A DNA stretch of 64,000 nt, from the NCBI GenBank assembly GCA_018350325.1, contig JAEVLN010000017.1:1844415-1908414 (forward strand), in the 5' to 3' direction. The notes beneath the pieces are model-generated. The model was not told the DNA's origin. It searched no databases and saw only the letters and a program-made list of their open reading frames with translations. This DNA is from Globodera rostochiensis. Its lineage: Eukaryota > Nematoda > Chromadorea > Rhabditida > Heteroderidae. Of the stretch, positions 11,001-21,411 are shown one piece after another (the stretch's first letter is position 1; every line of letters starts with the position of its first letter). Position numbers and translations under genes: made by a program.

Positions 11001-13744
11001 ATCGAAAATTTCGAAGCCGGCAATGTCGAGCACTCCGATGAACGAGTCTCGATTGAGCCCTTTCTGGTCGAGAGTGACGTTGCACTTCTTCACCAACCAG
11101 TCGAAGATGCGCGCGTACAACGCCTTGGCCATGGCGCCGATGGCCCAGCTGACCTGCTCCATGTTCTGCCCCTTGGACACCCATTCGTTGCCGACTCGCA
11201 CCCGTGGCTTCACCAACGCGTTCAGAAGCATCTGCAGAAAATTTGAAATTCCTTTAATAATTTTTCCGCACGGCAAATAAAAATTTTATTATTTTTAATT
11301 AAAACAAATTCAAATTGCTCCTGCCTCTGTGTCCACACCGAACATATCCGACGCAGCTGCAGCTTCTTCAGTTTCATCTGCTTCGGCTTGCTCTTCACGC
11401 GGACGCTGCTTGAACTTCATGTTCCCTAAAATTTCAAAAAATTCAAATGGAATTTTCAAAATGTTTGTTTACCCATGTGCATTATGCCAGACATCATCCG
11501 ATAACAGTCCGACTTCTCTTGTTCATTGAAGTTGAGCACATCAAATGCTTCATCGGTAAGTTTGAACTCTTCCTATATTAAAAAAATAAAAATAATATGT
11601 AATTAGGAAAACAAACCAAAAAAGAGTTATAAGAAAATTAATTTTAGATATAAACTCCGTTTTTGAATGTTTTAACTTAAATAAAAGATCTACAAATTAT
11701 TGAAGAAAAACTCAAGAAAGTTTGTCACCAAAATAATTATTTTACCTTATCATCGACTCCATCGATGGTTAGCTCAGCCTGGGCCACAAAAACGTATTCC
11801 TTGAGTGGCTTAGTAAGCTTGAGCTTCTTCTTCAACTCGGGCTTAAAGTCGGAGAAAATTTGGTAGAAAATGTGGTAGCAACGTTCGCCGGGTGCTTGAC
11901 GAATTACACGAGACTTTTCGAGCAAATCTAAATAATAATAAAACTTTTTTTTAAAAAGTTAAAATTAGTTTATTTCATTGTTGACTTTTGAACAAAAGTT
12001 TTTGCAAAACCAAAAAAAGCAAGCGTTATTGTTTTTAAGTTTCATTTAAATTGGCCTAACAGTGCTCAATGTCACACGAGGCCACACGTCCGGCACGATT
12101 GAAATGAATTCGTATGAATTTGCCGAAACGTGACGAATTGTTGTTTCGCACGGTTTTGGCATTGCCAAACGCTTCCAACACCGGATTGGTTTGGACCTAA
12201 ATTTTAAAATCAAATTTAAATATGTATATAAATTACGGGGAATTTTGAAAATTGAAAATTCCGGAATTTCCGCTCAAAACGGTAAATTTTAAAATTTCCA
12301 ATATATATTATATTATATATAAAATATAATTATTGTATGAAAATTTCCTCACAATTTGGTCCTCCAAAGTGACCGTATTCTTCGGCTTAGCCTCCTCAGC
12401 ACCAGCGGCCTCCATTTGACTGGCACCGACAGAAGCGAAATATGCGATTACTTTCTTTGTATTTTCAGTTTTTCCAGCGCCCGATTCGCCTGCATAATTT
12501 TTTTTTGATAATTTGCTTAATTATTTAAATCTGTAAATAATTTATTTTATCTTTTTATTAGCAAGCATTATTCTACCGTAACAAATACGTTTTAGTAAAG
12601 CTAGAATTAAATTAATATTGCACAAAGTCTTTTTAGTCAATTACGTTGAACTAAAAAATATATTTTTTTATTGAAAATAAAGCGAATTACCTACCCAATA
12701 CAAATTAAATTTCAACATTTTTTATGAATTAGACAAAATTACCGACCGGTGATCAGCATGGACTGATTTTCACGATTCTGCAGCATGTTCCGATAGGCTT
12801 CATCAGAGACGGCGAACAAATGTGGCGGCATTTCATTTCTACGCTTTCCCATAAACATTCGTGCCACCGTGTCAGTGTAAATTGGCAATCGCTTGTACGG
12901 GTTGATCACCACACAAAAAAGGCCAGAATAGGTCTGAAATACGTACAAAAAAAAGATTAACCTTTATTTCGGAACCAATTAGTTAAAAGAATATTTTAAT
13001 AAAACACATATTTAAGTAAAATAAATAAATAATAAAATCTATTTTTAAATAAAATGCCATAAAAATTAAGTGAAAAACAAATTACATTCTCATTTTTCTA
13101 CGAGTACAAGTTTTTAATTTTTTCTTTCCGTATGACTTAAATTTATCTTAAACGCTCCAAATTTTTTTAATTAAAAACTTATAAAATTAAAAAATTTTTA
13201 CATAAATGAGCATAGCCTTGTAGCGCGCTCGCAGATTGTAGAGCACAGAAGCGTCATTGAGAAAAGTCAGGTTGGACATGTCTTCCTAAAGATTTTCATT
13301 TTTTTCTTACATAAATGGTAAAATAATTTACCGTTTTTTCAAACTTTGGTGGATTCATTTCTTGGACCATTTCTTTTTTAACGGTTCGCTGAAAATATTT
13401 TAAAACAATTTAAAATTAGTTTTGTTTTCAACAAATACCTCCGAATCGCCAACTTTCACAGTCACCTGCTCACCCTTGGTTGATGTAACTTCAGCTTCCA
13501 AATAGCCTTCTTCCGGATCTGAAAATAAATTAACAATTAAATTATAAACAAGACTTTTATTTAAAAAAAATTATTATTTTAACTTACCGGGTACCCAAAC
13601 ATTTTTCTTCAAGTCGTAAGGCCGTGATTGTTCCTGCAATTTGGTAATAAAATTAAAAACATTTCAAATGTTCACCTTTAGCAGAACATCGCTTGGAAGT
13701 CTCAGGTAAATCCAGCCAGGATCACTTTGGTATCTGTGAGTCAT
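11001..13744 (-). CDS. Muscle-type myosin heavy chain, motor-domain fragment
   Basis: Twelve exons on the minus strand join in perfect phase: 13744-13676, 13633-13588, 13518-13439, 13388-13332, 13285-13202, 12933-12747, 12489-12353, 12196-12061, 11927-11746, 11572-11473, 11425-11325, 11231-11001 (470 aa). It begins [15 protein letters not shown] and has the N-terminal SH3-like region, the [13 protein letters not shown] segment, P-loop GESGAGKT at about 175-182, switch [10 protein letters not shown], and DIAGFEIFD at the end. This is class II muscle myosin, close to nematode UNC-54/MYO proteins. The exon 11/12 intron has a GC donor. After FEIFD a normal gtaagc donor is present, but no further exon follows: the rest of the motor, the light-chain-binding neck and the coiled-coil rod are absent. 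Reading through gives eight more codons. It is either a truncated duplicate or a break in a longer gene. Confidence 0.85.
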
Positions 13745-14682
13745 ATTTTTGGTAATCAAATCTAAATCCATTAATAAAATTATTTTGACTCAAATAAAGT
13801 TGATTAGAAGTTCATCTCTTGTATCCCGGATTGAAATTTTGGTTCGGCTAATCGGAAAGTGCCTAATCAATTTTGAAATTTTTTTACATAATCGGTGCTT
13901 TAGATGATAAACTTTTTATTTTTCGAATACAATACGTAATTAATTGTTTATGTTTAAAAGGAGCAATATGAACTTGGGGGTCCGTCCGTGAATATTGCAA
14001 TTGAACAGAACGCAACTTAAACTGTTCAACAAACGCTCAACCCAAATTTTTCGAGTTCAGCTAAAACAATAAAGCAAACAGAAATTTGAGATATGAGAAT
14101 TGGTAACATGGCCACAAAACAAAACCCAACCAATCATTTTGTCCGCGCAAAACCAGCATCCGAGCGGTGCTTCAGCAACGCCTCCGCGCTTTTACTTCTC
14201 GCTGTTTGCCCAGTCAGTCATTAACTACGAGAGCAAGCAGCATTTTGCCCCCCCCCAACCAACTGATCGGCCAAACAAAAAGGGGTGAAAAGCGCTCAAA
14301 ATATCGGGGCAAACTAACTGATCAGCTTCTTCCTTCTTTTTCTCTTTCAGCCTCTTGATCAGAGGACGGATCAGCGTCTCCTCCAGTTTCCATGGAGCGC
14401 AGAGCATTGGAAGAAATGCGCACTCCTTCGACAACCTTGTGGCCGGCCACTTTTGTGGGATGTTAAGAGGACGAAATAGAGAAGACACAAAAGTGTCGGA
14501 TGACACTCACAAAGAAGAAGAAGAAGTGATCGCAAATAGTGGTGGGATGAAACCAGGGAGAAGAAAATTGCAAAAACAAAAAAAACGGGTAAATTCAGTG
14601 GAAGGGTTTTTGTTAGCTCATAATTTATTTAAAAGAATTTTCAAACCGACATTAGCGTCTTTGTTAATACCTAGAAGGATTT
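13745..14682. other. Myosin upstream flank; no supportable gene
   Basis: Contains a C run at about 14249 and short frames on both strands at 14225-14684 that lack start context, splice signals or recognisable domains. It may include promoter or 5' UTR of the myosin gene, but nothing specific can be pointed to. Confidence 0.4.
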
Positions 14683-15419
14683 AAAGGAAAAGCCGGGATC
14701 GGGATTATAAGCCAAAATTTTAAATCATTAAGTCGAGACTAATGGACAAAATTTAATATTTGTAAATTTTGAGAAAACCGGGATCATATAAGGGAGCCAG
14801 TCTCACTCCCGATCACGCTCTACTTTATCTGTTAGGAATTTGTAAATTATCACAGTAAGAAATTGTCAATAATTGTGGTCATTGTACGCTTCAAATTGTT
14901 ATATCTTCTTAACGGAACCAAAGCAGGCGTCCAAACAAAATACACTTAAAATATCAAAAATTAATTATAGAATAATAAAAAAAAGGCTCACAACATATCC
15001 TTAATAAATAAAGCCCAAAAATAAATTAAAATTAAAAATCCACAATTGAAATAGCGCTTTTTGACCTGTAGAAGGCAAATGAATGTGGCGGAAACCCCAC
15101 GGACGGCGGTGGTATCTGAGGTGAACGTCGTCGATGCGGTGCTAAAAAATGTTAGTTTTTAATGTTTAATACATCAAACATTTATTTATATTACGTTGAA
15201 TTAGTCCTCTTAGTCGTCGTAATTAGAGAAGACTAAAAATAATATTTTGTTTGATAACCTTCATTTACAGAGTTGGACAATAATGATATTATTAGCTTGA
15301 AGTTTTATGAATTTGTTCTTCTACAAAAAAAGATTTCGGTACGACGAAAAAAATGCACGCTCATTGATTTTTTAAAATTTAATTTTTGTTGAGAAACTTT
15401 TAAAGATTTAGCGGTTTCG

Positions 15420-17754
15420 TCAATCGGAAATAACGTGCCGAAAATGCTTTTTTTGTTTGGCTTTGGACATTGCCAATGCCGGAGGCATTGTGCCAAAATT
15501 TTCATGGACCTTTCGAATGCCAAGACAACACACGACATCGTAGCCCATGTCACAGCAAATGCTGGCCGCAAACACATCCCCGTATCTCTCAACACAAATG
15601 GCCCAACGGCACGGACAATATTTCTCCACTGTCCGAGTGCAGCTTATGTTCCCATACATCGATTTTGTGGCGGGAATAAGTTGATTAAAATTTGCAATAA
15701 TAATCTCGTCCGATTCCTAAAATATTAATTGATAATTTGAACTTTCATTTTCGAATTTCATTTTTTTCCCCACTTGTTTTTAAAGTAAATAGGAATGTTG
15801 TTGACGTAAATAAATGGGTTAATTAAACAAATAGTTACCGTGTCTTCAGATCCAATCTCAATTCTGAGTGATTCCTAAAATATAAATCATAAATATATGT
15901 TAATAAATGTTAAAAATCGCAAAATTATTGTTCTGCCAAAACCAATCGAAAACTCATACGTTTGTACAGCACACCAGGTCATAGCCGTCTGGACAACAAA
16001 GGCTGGCACCCCACCCATTCCGTTTATGGCACATGGCCCAACGGCAATGGCAATGTTTCTCCACAATCGTTTTACATTTTTCCACCGATGATATCATATT
16101 CTTAAACACAATTATGGATCAGGTTTAGTTTTAAAATGTTAAAAATGGATATTAAAAAACTTTTATATAAAAAATAAGGAGCAAAGAAATAAAAAATTGA
16201 TACCGTAACAGGGTCCGGCTCAATTATATAGTTTTTTTCCGATGTTGGCCATGGTTTGTCTTAAATCAAAACAAAAAAATCGACTGATTGATTTAAAAAG
16301 AAGAATTTAAGATTTTCAATAAAATTAATGTTTAGGTTAATTATTTTTATTGTAAAATTAACAAAGAAAACACTCATCTCATCGCTGTCACAATGCTTTG
16401 CCAATGCTCCGTCACAGCAGCCACAATGCAATCCAAAGAATTGTACACAACATTCCCAGGGGCAATGAATATCGAGCGTTTTGCGCGAAACGCATTCCTT
16501 TGAATTATGCATTATTTGGAGTGAATATTCTGTCATTATTCAATGAATTTTAATGAATTTAAAAAATATTTAATGTAAAACAAATTAGTAGAGATGCGCA
16601 CAATTTTTGTTAGAATATTTATTAAATTTTTTAAAACTCATAAGGATCATTGATCAATCATTGACAAATTTAAGTTTTTGTTGGATATTTTAGTGAAAAA
16701 AATTGAGCGTTTTGAACAAAACGCATTCCTTTGAATTATGCATTATTTTATGTGAATATTCTGTCATTATTTAATGAATTTTAATGAATTTAAAAAATAT
16801 TTAATGTAAAACAAATTAGGGATGCGCACAATTTTTGTTAGAATATTTATTAAATTTTTTAAAACTCATAAGGATTATTGATCAATCATTGACAAAATTT
16901 AAGTTTTTGTTGGATATTTTAGTGAAAAAAAGTCTACCGTGGCACAGTACTCGTATTTCATGCCCTTTTTTTCGGGGCGACAAAAGCAATTTAGGGCAGT
17001 CCACGGTGAACTAAGCCAACATGGGTAGTAATTGCAGACGCGGTCAATAATGCCGAATTTGACACAATTCTTGAGACGTTTATGATAGAAAAAAATAAAA
17101 AAAAAATAAAATCGTACCACTTCCAACTTCTCTCGTTTCTGTAATTATTTTGTTAAATATTTACAAAAAAAATTTTTTTTAATTAAATGAACACACATAA
17201 AAATAAATATTTTCCCTGTCTTACCTGGATATTTGTAGCTAGAGGCTAAAATGCAAATGATTAAGAGAATCAATCGCCTGCACAAATTGAATGTACAATA
17301 AAATATTGCCCTGTAACAACACTGCGATTTGAAGCCGTCCATGCAGCAAGTGTCGTTGAACTGATCGCCGTCGTTATGTCTGCATCCGCTCCAATGGCAC
17401 ATCAGACGGCACAGTTTCAATTTTCCATGCTGATTGCATTTATTGTCCAGCAATTCGGGTAACCATGTGGACAAATAGGTGCCCAACCCCGCATTTTGGA
17501 CCGTCGACAGAACACCAATTCCCACAACATCCGCAGGGTTTGCACGTTTTTCACTAAAGGACAATTTTACAAAAATATGAATTCATGCCAAATAATTCAA
17601 TTTTTCGTTAATAGGTTAAAACGGAGCAAACAGCTCAATTAAAGGCGCTTTTAATGATCCAAACAAACCGTTGGATGACGTCATCAAGGTTTTCAACAAA
17701 ATTGCCGTCCACGTCAACGATGTTTACCATTATGATCAGCGCCAACAACAGCAT
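15420..17754 (-). CDS. Cys-rich secreted multi-domain protein, left copy
   Basis: Minus-strand exons: 17754-17669 (signal peptide MLLLALIIMVNIVDVDG), 17553-17225, 17138-17118, 17069-16938, 16497-16374, 16259-16204, 16100-15960, 15874-15839, 15716-15420. A domain with C-x7/8-C-x1/3-C-x4-C-x10-12-CC-x7-CC spacing recurs in exons 2, 7 and 9; its signature is VEK-x-C-x-CRWA-x-C then CC-x2-GYD-x-VCC. Exons 4 and 5 carry further Cys clusters (CNYYPCW; CPWECC ... CGCC). All junctions agree in phase except exon 2 to 3: exon 2 ends in phase 1 or runs through a hydrophobic segment to a stop, while exon 3 to 4 needs phase 0. So this may be two genes: a short one (17754-17145) and a longer one. No known family is recognised; disulphide-rich secretion is inferred. 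Confidence 0.65.
16500..16935. repeat. Intronic tandem duplication including an exon-start copy
   Basis: A block of about 240 bp in the exon 4-5 intron is tandemly duplicated. Each copy contains GAATATTCTGTCATTATT, GTAAAACAAATTAG and GATGCGCACAATTTTTGTT. The copy boundary duplicates the first bases of exon 5 (AACGCATTCCTTTGAATTAT on the plus strand). The same duplication is present inverted at about 35020-35427. Confidence 0.75.
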
Positions 17755-17931
17755 GTTTATGGCAAATGTAAACTAAACAAAACATTTGATTAAAAATGAA
17801 TTTGAGCATCAAAAATTTCACAAAAAACTGAAGTTGAATGGAATATTCTGATTTAAATTTAAAACTCAAAACAATTTGTTTTTCAATATTTTTTTATTTC
17901 TTTCTTTAAAACAAAAAGTTTTCAGTATAAA

Positions 17932-18090
17932 ATGGTTTTAATAGAGCAAACGAACTCATTTTTGGCTGCTGATGTTTTTGAATTTTATTCCATATTTTGG
18001 AAAAATTTTAAAATGGAAATAGCAAAACATTCTGAACATCATTCATTTTTTTTAATGACTGCTGTTTATTCGCTATTTGACTGTTTTTAA
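17932..18090 (+). other. Small open frame conserved in both arms
   Basis: Reads MVLIEQTNSFLAADVFEFYS with TAA at 18088-18090. In the right arm (33988-33728, minus) the same frame lacks that stop and runs to 86 aa. No family is recognised. Conservation here only reflects the near identity of the arms, so it is weak evidence for coding. Confidence 0.2.
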
Positions 18091-18680
18091 GCGATTCAGT
18101 CATTTGGAATGGCTATTAGTAAAATAATGACTCAATCGGAAAGCAATGGCTTTTGGATAAATAAATATAAATTGTAAATTTAAACAGAATTTTGAAAAAT
18201 TTCTTGTAATATCGAATAATTTATTAATAGGTAATAAAAAATTAACATTGGGTGTAGAAAAATTTTTGGAAGTGCCATCGATAGTCTCATTAACTCTTAT
18301 GGAATGAATACTCAGAATGCCCGGGAGCGTTTACCGTACCTCCAATTTACAAAGGTTGGAAATAAAAAAGCGATTTTTAATTAGCATTTCCAATTTTGAG
18401 CATTTTTTTCTTAAGGAATTTCCGAGAAAATACCAAAATAGACGCAAAAAAGCCATTTAGGCAATCAAAATTCGTATAGACATAAAACTCCAAAATAGGA
18501 AAAATAGGCATTATAAAGTCCACTCTAGATGCTCCAAATAAGCTAAAAATGCGTTTTTCGTGCTTACTCGACGAGCCAAGTTCGCAAAAAAAACATTTGC
18601 CTAAAATCCTAGTTCAATTAATTTTTGAATGATTTTTTTAAAAATTATTTATATATAGATATTAAATTTTAATGATTATA

Positions 18681-20201
18681 TTAAGTAAAAAAAGATTTAA
18701 AATCAAACCAAAATGACAGAAATTTTAGGGGTTGAAGGAAAAAAGTTTTAGTTATAGTATATTGAATGCCCGGCATTTGCATTTCCCCAAATTCTTCGCC
18801 GCCTCCAATCTGCGAAGCCATATCGTTGATGCGGAGCATCAATCGCAGAAGGTCGGTGTCGTGGCAATGCTCCGCGATCACCGATGCCCCGCTTTGGAGA
18901 AACCACGTGCCCTTTCGCGGATTGCGGATAGACACGTGGTGCGGCGAAGTCGAGAACGCCAGCAGCATGTCCATGTCCTTCGGGACACGGACCAGAATTT
19001 GTTGAGATTCGTGGTGCCGTTTGCGTAACTGTCGTCGTGGGCTGTTCCTTCTGCGCCCAGCAGATGTGTCAGCACTTGTGACAACAGAGTCGCGCACATG
19101 CATGCCGTAGTCCACCAAGCCTGAAAATGATATCAAAAATTATAAATTTGTTTTTAAATTTTACACAATACTTCAATTATTATTTTGTTTTATAAAAAAA
19201 AGCGTGCAATAAATAAAAATTATCTCACCTCCCCTGCAAGCTGCAACCAAAAACTAAATAAAATCATAAATTTAATTGAAAATAAAATTTGTAAACATAT
19301 ATTATTAATAAATAAAAAAATACAATTTTTGGTTTATTTATGAGCAGTGGGCAGTTTTCGGCGTTGAGTCGGCCGATGAAAGCGTGTAGATTGACGACGT
19401 TGTCGTCACACCATAAATTCCCTCATAGCGCCCATGGCTCATGAGGCATACGCGGTGCTTAATTAAAAATTTTATATTTAATTTTTTAATAAATATTTGA
19501 TTTAAAATATTTTATTATTTTCAAAAGGCACACATCACATACCTTTGTACTTGCTCGTGCTCCGACCTCCGGGAAAACGTTTGTACGGTTTCCATCACCT
19601 AAATCAAAATAAAATTATTCAACAAATTTAAAAATTTTAAATTACATCAAAATAGTTTAAGCTTATTTTAATAAATTCATATTCAATTTATTACCTGTGC
19701 CGTTAAGTTCCTCTTGTACAACACGCGATAGTGCAGCTTTGTCAGCAGCGTCCGAATTTTGGCGCTGTCGGCCCAAGAGCCATGGCGTGTTGACAACTGC
19801 CGAAAATGCACGTTCTCGATGACAAGTGCCATCCCTCGAGGCCGTTCGGTGTTCGCGTAAATCTGAAAAAATTTATTTATAAAAAAAATTGGTTTATAAT
19901 TCATTTACTTACTTTTCACCCAGTTCGATCCCGACCGCAGTTCAAAAACAGACGCGTAACTCCTCTGTTGGCAGCCTCTAACAGACCTCAATCCGAAAAG
20001 TCGGAATCGTAGTCGATTTCCGAAACTTCCGACACGCTTGAGTCGTCTTCATCCGACTCAGAATGGTGCTTAATAGTTTAAAATAATAAATTTATATATT
20101 TATATTCTTTGAATAAATTGATTTTTTGAACTTTAAATACCCACCTTTGAACGGGCATGCTTGCCATGTTGTCTTCGACCTTGAGCTCCCGACATCGTCA
20201 T
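18681..20201 (-). pseudogene. CED-3-like caspase, left copy, disrupted
   Basis: Minus-strand exons 20201-20145 (MTMSGAQGRRQHGKHARSK), 20068-19913, 19862-19695, 19598-19543, about 19457-19330, about 19262-19238 and 19120-18681 align with a caspase: acidic linker, p20 start RPRGMALVIENVHF, active-site His segment LMSHGRYEGIYG, active-site Cys segment AACRG (canonical QACRG), and p10 with SIRNPRKGTWFLQS and AEHCHDTDLLRLM. Lesions: two in-frame TGA codons in exon 2 (after DSDFSD, and at the last-but-one codon), a phase mismatch at exon 4/5, and a one-base shift after the His segment. Caspases are Cys proteases that cut after Asp in cell-death pathways. The catalytic residues remain, but the frame does not, so I call it a pseudogene unless the sequence has errors. 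Confidence 0.7.
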
Positions 20202-20343
20202 GAATATTTTCTAAAATTGGCAGCAAAAATTAAATTATTTCTATGATTAGCTATAAAAATTTAAAAGTCTGGCAAAGCAAAATGACGGGTATATGGTTGA
20301 ATAAAAGAATCTTTCATCTATTTGAAGAAAAATCATACGGTGG

Positions 20344-20560
20344 TCAAACGAAAATTTTCTGGAATGACATCAATCGCAGAAAGTCGGTTTCGTGGCAATG
20401 CTCCGCGATCACCGATGCCAGGCTTTGGAGAAACCACGTGCCCTTTCGCGGATTGCGGATGGACACTTGGTGCGGCGCAGTCGAGAATGACAGCAGCATG
20501 TCCTTGTTATTCGGGACACGGACCATTGTTGAGACTCGTGGTGCCGTTTGCGTGACTCTA
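20344..20560 (-). pseudogene. Second caspase p10 exon fragment
   Basis: A diverged copy of the p10 exon of the neighbouring caspase reads VSIRNPRKGTWFLQS and AEHCHETDFLRLM on the minus strand. It has lost a few bases after HHESQQ, shifting the frame, and ends abruptly after the LRLM motif. It lies upstream of the caspase start and has no matching p20 exons, so it is a partial duplication remnant. Confidence 0.7.
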
Positions 20561-20599
20561 AAATGATATCAAAAATTAAAAAAGTTTTTGGAAAATGAA

Positions 20600-21411
20600 T
20601 GCAAATTTCAAAAATGCTTAACAATTTTTGAATTATTTGGCATAATGTTACTTAAAAATGACCATAAAATGTGATTTTTCGGCAAAAGTTTCTACGCAGA
20701 AATATAACGAATGAAGCTATGTTTACTTAAATTTTTTGGTTTTAAAGAAGAAATGTCGAATTTGATGCTTTTTGGTGCTCAATATGCTTTTTTCACGTTC
20801 TGATGATGCTTTTGAAAATTTTGAGATCGGAGCCCTGCTATTATATGCCCTTATTTCACGTTTTTTAGTCCCTAAAAAAATTAGAAAATCTAAGTTTTTC
20901 TTTTTGAAATATCAAAATGAAAAAAACTTTGATCATTATGGTGCATTTTTTGGTTTTATTACATTTTTCTTTATGAATTTTGGCCAAAAAAGTCACTTAT
21001 AGTTAGGTACTATTTTACGCACCAAAAAATAAAAGACTAAAAAATAGTCACTAAAAACTTGAAAAAAACGATCGTTGTGCCTAAAAAAAACTCGATTTTT
21101 GTGCTTTTCAGAGCAAGGCGCGTTCAGGAAAAAAATAGTAAAAAAATACTAAAAATTCCAGCCCTATTTATAAGTATTCTTATAGAAAATATCCCACACA
21201 AATTATTTAAGTTTAATTTCATAAGAAATAACAAAATAATTTGCGTAAGCATTCATAAATCAATTAACGGAAATTACAACAAAAAATACATACATATAAT
21301 CCAACGTAAAAATGTTTTATAAGCTGCGCAATATTATGAATAAACAAATATTTTTTTATTTTCTTCGTATTTATCAAAAGGCCCAATTTAATTTTTAATT
21401 ATTTATTTAAG
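20600..21411. repeat. Dispersed AT-rich repeat and TM-RING 5' flank
   Basis: 20640-21180 matches dispersed element words (TTTTTTAGTC, GTGACTATTTT and similar). From 21003 it pairs with 31415 downward in the opposite arm (inner inverted-repeat segment). A third partial copy of this flank lies at 41335-41545. Any promoter of the TM-RING gene is probably within 21180-21411, but no motif is clear. Confidence 0.4.

Larger units (their letters stand above)
14683..18215. repeat. Left outer arm of a large inverted repeat
   Basis: The reverse complement of this arm matches 33699-37195 almost base for base by eye, with scattered substitutions and short indels, in exons, introns and flanks. It starts in a GATCGGGAT-type repeat head and ends near a TTGTAATATCGAATA motif seen inverted at about 33699. 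It holds the left Cys-rich locus. Near 15060-15145 both arms keep a segment readable on the minus strand as HRIDDVHLRYHRRPWGFRH, preceded by an acceptor-like sequence, possibly an orphan exon. Confidence 0.85.

Noticed and set aside
10920..11280. Plus-strand frames across the myosin exon
   Set aside because: The minus strand encodes highly conserved myosin sequence in phase with eleven other exons.
14225..14684. Overlapping frames on both strands of 60-109 aa
   Set aside because: No domain, splice signal or start context; composition differs with frame and there is no preference between strands.
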